Assembly (NCBI GenBank): GCA_964605665.1
Contig: CAZSDP010000034.1
Location: forward strand, 1-37,098
Direction: 5' to 3'
DNA length: 37,098 nucleotides
Source: CAZSDP01 sp964605665
GTDB lineage: Bacteria; Planctomycetota; UBA8108; UBA1146
Part shown: one piece after another, positions 32,518 to 37,098 of the stretch
Layout: each line of letters begins with the position of its first letter
How positions within the stretch are numbered: position 1 is the stretch's first letter
Translations under genes and position numbers: made by a program
The notes under the pieces: generated by a model
Databases searched by the model: none
Told to the model about the DNA's origin: nothing
Seen by the model: the letters and a program-made list of their open reading frames with translations, nothing else

Positions 32518-34414
32518 GAACCGCAGCGTGGTCGGAGGGGAACTCGGGGAAGCTCCGTTCAGACTGCGCTGGATGATGGGTGATGACCGTTGAATCGAAA
32601 GCTACAAGTCGCGAGCCCATCGAATAGATGTAATCGATCCGGGCGTATCGATCTCGATATTGAGGACTCGGATTGTCTTCAACAGGAACAAAACCCTGCC
32701 CGCTCACATACTGGTATCCCATTCCTACGGTGGTCCAGGTATGCCCCAGAGTCGACTGGAGAATGTCGGGGTTCGACTGTCGATAACTGTCTGAGAATCC
32801 CGCCTTGTGCATCGCTCTGGAGACTTTGATCGGCAACACCCTCCCCTGATTCAGTTTGCTGTGCTGGGTACCTCTCGTGTGATCAAGGTGCGAAACGCAA
32901 TTGAAATCGCCGGCGACGATCACGGGGATCTCGGCGGAGTTGGCAATCCCCTTTTGGAGGTCATCGTGTGACAAGAATTTCTGCAGCTGATCATGACGAA
33001 GATCGTCCCCCGCGCAGAATTTCTGGTCAGACAATTCCTTGTTCTTGATCTCAACGATGTGTCTCCCGCCACTCGTCAGCCAAATATCGTAGACACGAAG
33101 TTTCTGACCGTCGGGAAAGTTCACCGTCGCGGCGATGAACGAGAAGGGTGAAAGGCCAGCCAGTGGCTCAGTATCCGTTAAAGGGTAGCGGCTGAAAATA
33201 CACAGGTTTGCCTCAGGAGATGGTGTGTAGTGATGGAAGTTCAGCGCGTTGGCAATATCAGCTGCAGAGCCATAGGTCTCGATCATCGCGATGATATCGG
33301 CTCCACTTTGACGAAGTATCTCGATGGTTCGATCGCGAGCGGTCTTCTCGTCAATGGTGTATCTCGGGTCTTGATTGAGCCGGCCCCAGATGTTCCAGGT
33401 CATCACCTTCAAAGACTTTTTCGTTTTTGAATGGGCAGCTTCTTGGGTGATCGGCTTTGTCCGAATCTCATTTTTTCGGACGGCCATCTCTCGCTCGCGA
33501 ATCGCCGGAACAACGATGGTTTGAGGGGAAGCATTGTCTCGATCAAAGTACCCGACGTCGGTAGGCGAGTCTTCTTTCCACGATGAAGAGCTCGCCTCAA
33601 TCGAGACGAGAGACTTTTTGGGATCGATGGTCATGGTGGTAAACAAGGGCTTCTCGTAGTAAGCCATCCGCGTTTTACCGCCGACCCAGTAGTATGACGC
33701 CGAATTGATATGCAAGTAGTTGACGCCATCGACTTGCAAGAGCGAATCGACATGCGAGTGCCCGTTGAGACAAAGCAAGATCTTCTCGCGGTAACTGCTG
33801 AGCAACCTTTGAATCTCGATGGCATTTTGAATCGCAGAGGGACCCGCCAATGGTTGATGGCTAAGGATGAGCACAGGTCGATCTGCTGCCTTCAATTCGG
33901 CTTCAAGCCAGTTCTTTTGCCGGTTGCCAATGAAGGAAGGATAACCCGACTCAGTTGGCGAGCCGGTTTCATTTCCATCCAGAACAATCGCCCGCAAACC
34001 GTCAAAATCGTGACGGTAGAAAGCGGATTCAATTCCCCACGCCTTGAAGCAATCTTCTCGAGTCAAATTGAAATCAAACTCGTGATTGCCGATGACATGT
34101 ATCCTGTTTTCATGTGCAGCATTGAACTTGTCGGCAAACATCTGATGTTTCAGATTGGGAAACGCGAAATCGCCCAACTGAATCAAGGCATCGGTTTTTC
34201 TTTCTGCCATCGCCTCCAGGAAAGCGTCTAGTCTCGTTTCCGCGTCGACCGCCAAGCCTCCATGTAAATCCGCGATGACGCCCAAACGAATCGGCTTTTT
34301 CGAGTTCTCGTTTGCAAATAACTGAGCAGGAACGGGAAGCGAGAACGACGCGCACGATGCCGCAATCGTCGCTCCGATCTTCTTGAGAGCCGTTCTGCGT
34401 GTTTGATTTGTCAT
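32489..34414 (-). CDS. Tat-exported calcineurin-like phosphoesterase fused to an endonuclease/exonuclease/phosphatase domain
   Basis: The 641-residue protein has a twin-arginine-type leader (TRRTALKKIGATIAAS) ending near FA-NEN (about 35). Residues about 42-335 form a metallophosphoesterase domain: DLH (D49, H51), QLGDFAF, IGNHEFD and LNGHSHVDS supply the two-metal ligands. Residues about 343-641 form an EEP (DNase I-like) domain: MTWNIWG, MIETYGS, AGDFNCVSHLDHT, ARIDYIYS and the C-terminal SDHAAVL. Both halves keep their metal-binding residues, so two phosphoesterase activities in the periplasm or outside are expected. The ATG at 34414 begins the Tat leader; the longer frame upstream does not fit. 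Codons are visibly more A/T-rich than in neighbouring genes, hinting at horizontal origin. Confidence 0.88.
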   Translation of the reverse strand: MTNQTRRTALKKIGATIAASCASFSLPVPAQLFANENSKKPIRLGVIADLHGGLAVDAETRLDAFLEAMAERKTDALIQLGDFAFPNLKHQMFADKFNAAHENRIHVIGNHEFDFNLTREDCFKAWGIESAFYRHDFDGLRAIVLDGNETGSPTESGYPSFIGNRQKNWLEAELKAADRPVLILSHQPLAGPSAIQNAIEIQRLLSSYREKILLCLNGHSHVDSLLQVDGVNYLHINSASYYWVGGKTRMAYYEKPLFTTMTIDPKKSLVSIEASSSSWKEDSPTDVGYFDRDNASPQTIVVPAIREREMAVRKNEIRTKPITQEAAHSKTKKSLKVMTWNIWGRLNQDPRYTIDEKTARDRTIEILRQSGADIIAMIETYGSAADIANALNFHHYTPSPEANLCIFSRYPLTDTEPLAGLSPFSFIAATVNFPDGQKLRVYDIWLTSGGRHIVEIKNKELSDQKFCAGDDLRHDQLQKFLSHDDLQKGIANSAEIPVIVAGDFNCVSHLDHTRGTQHSKLNQGRVLPIKVSRAMHKAGFSDSYRQSNPDILQSTLGHTWTTVGMGYQYVSGQGFVPVEDNPSPQYRDRYARIDYIYSMGSRLVAFDSTVITHHPAQSERSFPEFPSDHAAVLTEFQIREL

Positions 34415-34492
34415 GGTGCCACTCTGATCGATGTTCAGTTGGAACGCTATGCCCATTCCCTTCCTGAATGGCCTCCCCGAACACCTTCCGAT

Positions 34493-34572
34493 TTTGACAC
34501 AAGCGATGCGAGGCCGAACTTCATCGAGGAAGTGGGTCACGCACCGGGAGATATGCCTGGAGATACACCTAG
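34493..34572 (+). pseudogene. Fragment similar to the C-terminus of the protease-less lipoprotein
   Basis: Translated in frame, this stretch reads SDARPNFIEEVGHAPGDMPGD. It closely parallels TDYAEPNFIDEVGDTPGDVPGG at the end of the lipoprotein gene (27776-27842). The DNA also matches (CCGAACTTCATCGA and GAAGTGGGT in both). No matching upstream part or start is visible, so it looks like a short remnant or a duplicated tail. Confidence 0.4.
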
Positions 34573-34745
34573 AGATCGACCGAGAGCTTCCCCAAATTCT
34601 CGGCGTTATTGCGCTCCCTCCGGGACTCTCTCTCGGCGCCGCCCGTCACCGCGACTGATCACCGTCTAGTTTTCGCTGTCGGGTGACTTTAGACTGACGA
34701 GTGTATCGAAGTCGTCCTCTCCCATCGGAGGGGTCGCTTCCATCG

Positions 34746-34779
34746 AATTCGCAGTGGGTTGCAATTCGCAGTGGGTTGC
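34746..34779. repeat. 17-bp perfect tandem duplication
   Basis: AATTCGCAGTGGGTTGC occurs at 34746-34762 and again immediately at 34763-34779. It lies in the leader of the kinase gene, about 160 bases before its start. Probably a recent slippage duplication. Confidence 0.9.
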
Positions 34780-34939
34780 TGAGTGACCGCTGCATCGATA
34801 TGGAAGAATGGGCCCGCCAGAGAGAGTCGGTGAAGAAGAGATCGGTCGCGATCAGAACGTAGGTGCTGCAGACGTTCGCGATCGGATCACCCACTCGATC
34901 AACTTGGCGGGACAAGAGAGCTGAAGAGGATCCCCGCCG

Positions 34940-37098
34940 ATGAGTAACTCGTCTGATTCTTCCTCCGCGAGGCAGCGCGCGATCGAGCTGTTTGGTCTCT
35001 ACCAGAAACACCCCGACCGTTGGGCCGATGCCGAAGCATTTCTCGCCGACCCCGCGCACGCCGAGGTGCGCACTCACCTCCAAGAACTCCTCGCCCAACG
35101 TCAGTTGACGGATGATTTGCCGCCGACCATCGACAGCGATGGAAGCGAACCGATCGGGGACGCTCTAGGGTCTTCACAGACCGCCGAAACGGCGGACGTT
35201 GTGCGCTCCGAGACCGCCGAGACCGCGGTCCTCGCGGGTGCAGTCGGGTCTTTCTCTGCCGCCACCGATGTGCCGGAACAGATCGGTCCCTACCGCTTGC
35301 TGGAGCCCCTCGGCGAGGGCGGTTTTGGAGTCGTTTATCGCGCCGAACAACGTGGCAAGATCAACCGTACCGTCGCCATCAAAATCATCAAAAAGGGGAT
35401 GGACACCAAACAAGTGCTCGCCCGCTTCGATGCGGAAAAGAACGCCCTCTCTCTGATGAACCACCCCAACATCGCCCGCGTCATCGACTCGGGAGAAACC
35501 GACGCCGGGCAACCGTACTTTGTGATGGAGTACGTCGAGGGCACACCGATCACCGAGTACTGCCAAAGAGAGCGCCTCTCTCTCGAGGAGCGCCTGCGCC
35601 TCTTCCAACAGGTGTGTCGCGGGGTGCAACACGCCCACTCCAAGGCGGTGGTCCACCGCGACCTGAAGCCCGCCAACATCATCGTCACTCGTGTCGATGG
35701 CAAAGCGGTGCCGAAGATCATCGACTTTGGTTTGGTGAAAGCGCTCGGCGGTGCCCTCACCGAGATGACGGTGGTCACGCAACAGCGGCAAATCCTTGGG
35801 ACGCTCGCGTACATGAGCCCAGAGCAAGCACGCAGTGGTGGCAGTGATATCGATACCAAGACCGATGTCTACGCCTTAGGGGTGATCTTGTACGAGTTGC
35901 TGGTCAACGTACGCCCCTTTGATCTGCAAAAGTGCGGCGATCTGGAGATGCTGCGCATCATCGAAGAAGAAGATCCGCCACGACCGAGTTTGCGTCTGAG
36001 CTCGCTCGGTGAAGACTCGAGCGAATCCACCGCCACAGAGCGGGGAATGAGCGCGCGTCGTTTGTCGCAGTTGCTGAGTAACGAGCTCGACTGGATCGTT
36101 CTCAAAGCCCTGGAAAAGAAACGAGAGCGCCGCTACGAAACGCCGCTGGAACTAGCGGCAGATCTAGAACGCCATCTGGTCGGCCACGAACCGGTGGAAG
36201 CACGGCCCCCGAGTGTCAATTATCGCTTGAAGAAGTTTAGCCGCCGCTACCGGGCCACTCTCACTGCCACGTTTTTAGTTTTTATCGCACTGAGTGTGGG
36301 GATCGGCTGGGCCCTCGTTGAGAGAGAAGAAGCAAACCAGGCCAGACGCACCGCCGAAACAGAAAGAAACAAAGCCGAATCAGCCCAACAAACCGCCGAA
36401 ACGGAAAAAGCGAAAGCGCAAGAAAGCGAAGCCCGCGCCATAGCCAGTGAGCAGGACGCAGTCCAACAAAAGGAGATCGCCGAGACGGAAAAAGCGAAAG
36501 CGCAAGAGAGCGAACGGAAAACGCAGGCCGCCCTGTCGGCTGCGGAGCAAGCAAAGATTGAAGCGGATGAGCAGAAGGAAATTGCGGAACAAAAATCGAA
36601 TCAGTTGCAACAGGTGGCGGCTTTCCAGGAGGAGCAACTCTCAGCGATCGATGCATCATCGATGGGCTTGGGAATCCGCCAAATGCTGATCGAAAAGGTG
36701 GTCGAAACCCCGCAAAACAAAATCCTCAACGAAGAGGATCAAAAGGCCATCCAAGAAGCCCTTGAGGCACAAGTGGCAGGACTCGACTTTACAGGGTTGG
36801 CCCTGAAGACTTTAGAAACAGAGTTTTTTCAAAGAGCGCTCACTGCAATTGAGTCATTTGAAGACCAACCGTTGGTACAAGGGCAATTGCTCCAATCGGT
36901 GGCAATGACTCTTCGGGAGGTGGGTCTATACGACCTAGCAGAAGACCCTCAACGCGAGGCTTTAGAGGGTCGCCGCAAGGTGCTCGGAGACGAGCATCGA
37001 GATACCCTCATCTCCATCGGCAACATGGGAAGTTTACTGCGAGCTCAAGGCAAATATGAGGAAGCAGAACCGTATTATCGAGAGGCCTTAGAGGGAAA
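34940..37098 (+). CDS. Serine/threonine protein kinase with coiled coil and TPRs (3' end cut off by window)
   Basis: 719 codons are visible and the frame is still open at the window edge. An N-terminal Ser/acidic region (1-110) precedes a Hanks-type kinase domain (about 115-415). The domain has LGEGGFGVVY, the ATP-binding K148 in VAIKIIKKG, HRDLKPANI with catalytic D241, DFG at 262-264, and GTLAYMSPEQ. A single membrane segment (about 440-460) is followed by a long charged coiled coil rich in ETEKAKAQE units, then 'DFTGLALKTLETEFFQRALTAIE'. TPRs begin near residue 680 (ALEGRRKVLGDEHRDTLISIGNMGSLLRAQGKYEEAEPYYREALEG). The kinase faces the cytosol and the coiled coil/TPR part is across the membrane, if the single helix is right. 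The ATG at 34940 follows GAAGAGG. All catalytic residues are intact. Confidence 0.93.
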   Translation, partial: MSNSSDSSSARQRAIELFGLYQKHPDRWADAEAFLADPAHAEVRTHLQELLAQRQLTDDLPPTIDSDGSEPIGDALGSSQTAETADVVRSETAETAVLAGAVGSFSAATDVPEQIGPYRLLEPLGEGGFGVVYRAEQRGKINRTVAIKIIKKGMDTKQVLARFDAEKNALSLMNHPNIARVIDSGETDAGQPYFVMEYVEGTPITEYCQRERLSLEERLRLFQQVCRGVQHAHSKAVVHRDLKPANIIVTRVDGKAVPKIIDFGLVKALGGALTEMTVVTQQRQILGTLAYMSPEQARSGGSDIDTKTDVYALGVILYELLVNVRPFDLQKCGDLEMLRIIEEEDPPRPSLRLSSLGEDSSESTATERGMSARRLSQLLSNELDWIVLKALEKKRERRYETPLELAADLERHLVGHEPVEARPPSVNYRLKKFSRRYRATLTATFLVFIALSVGIGWALVEREEANQARRTAETERNKAESAQQTAETEKAKAQESEARAIASEQDAVQQKEIAETEKAKAQESERKTQAALSAAEQAKIEADEQKEIAEQKSNQLQQVAAFQEEQLSAIDASSMGLGIRQMLIEKVVETPQNKILNEEDQKAIQEALEAQVAGLDFTGLALKTLETEFFQRALTAIESFEDQPLVQGQLLQSVAMTLREVGLYDLAEDPQREALEGRRKVLGDEHRDTLISIGNMGSLLRAQGKYEEAEPYYREALEG

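Larger units (their letters stand above)
34415..34939. other. Intergenic region upstream of the kinase gene
   Basis: About 525 bases hold a gene-fragment-like stretch (34493-34572), a 17-bp tandem duplication (34746-34779) and a 38-codon frame (ATG 34808, TGA 34922-34924) ending 15 bases before the kinase. I do not recognise that small frame. An ECF-type sigma factor gene, common beside such kinases in planctomycetes, is not present here. Confidence 0.45.

Overview
The window looks like a chromosome segment of a planctomycete-type bacterium, probably an uncultured or little-studied lineage. This is an inference from three things. Five secreted proteins carry the cysteine-containing dockerin-like module (RGDxNxDG ... 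LFxxG ... C.D..D.NDDG ... PFP.CG.DPT) that I associate with Planctomycetota. A Ser/Thr kinase is fused to a coiled coil and TPRs in the style common in that phylum. A Kdo transferase (WaaA) indicates an LPS-bearing, diderm envelope. By eye the DNA is moderately GC-rich, but the phosphoesterase gene near 33 kb is visibly richer in A+T.

Region 1 (1-7.2 kb) is housekeeping. It holds the 3' part of secA, translationally coupled waaA, and metK with a strong hairpin terminator. A convergent two-gene minus-strand operon follows, encoding an alpha/beta-hydrolase esterase and a TPR plus minizincin protein.

Region 2 (7.2-12.4 kb) has three minus-strand genes for exported proteins. Two have cohesin-like beta domains plus a C-terminal dockerin-like module. 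One has beta-propellers, an Fn3-like domain and a dockerin-like module. Upstream lie a 15-bp tandem repeat, a small open frame and a well-formed promoter.

Region 3 (12.4-22.6 kb) returns to core metabolism. It holds asnS, a DadA-like FAD oxidoreductase coupled to a SAM methyltransferase, convergent nadD, and a tightly packed plus-strand run of ald, a long-chain prenyl diphosphate synthase, moaC, folD and mutL.

Region 4 (22.6-37.1 kb) is accessory. It holds a small two-helix membrane protein, a BamE/SmpA-like lipoprotein and a secreted subtilase with an N-terminal dockerin-like module. Next comes a lipoprotein resembling the subtilase's pre-catalytic region without a protease domain, then a C/A-rich 8-9 bp minisatellite. 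A 1194-residue protein with seven VCBS-type and seven FG-GAP-type repeats follows, then an uncharacterised small frame and a Tat-exported calcineurin-phosphatase plus endonuclease/exonuclease/phosphatase fusion. A short second copy of the lipoprotein's C-terminal sequence comes next, and the window ends inside the kinase-TPR gene.

The candidate for an undescribed system is the secreted set of dockerin-like and cohesin-like proteins, together with the protease and its protease-less partner. No tRNA, rRNA, CRISPR array, transposase or integrase was recognised.
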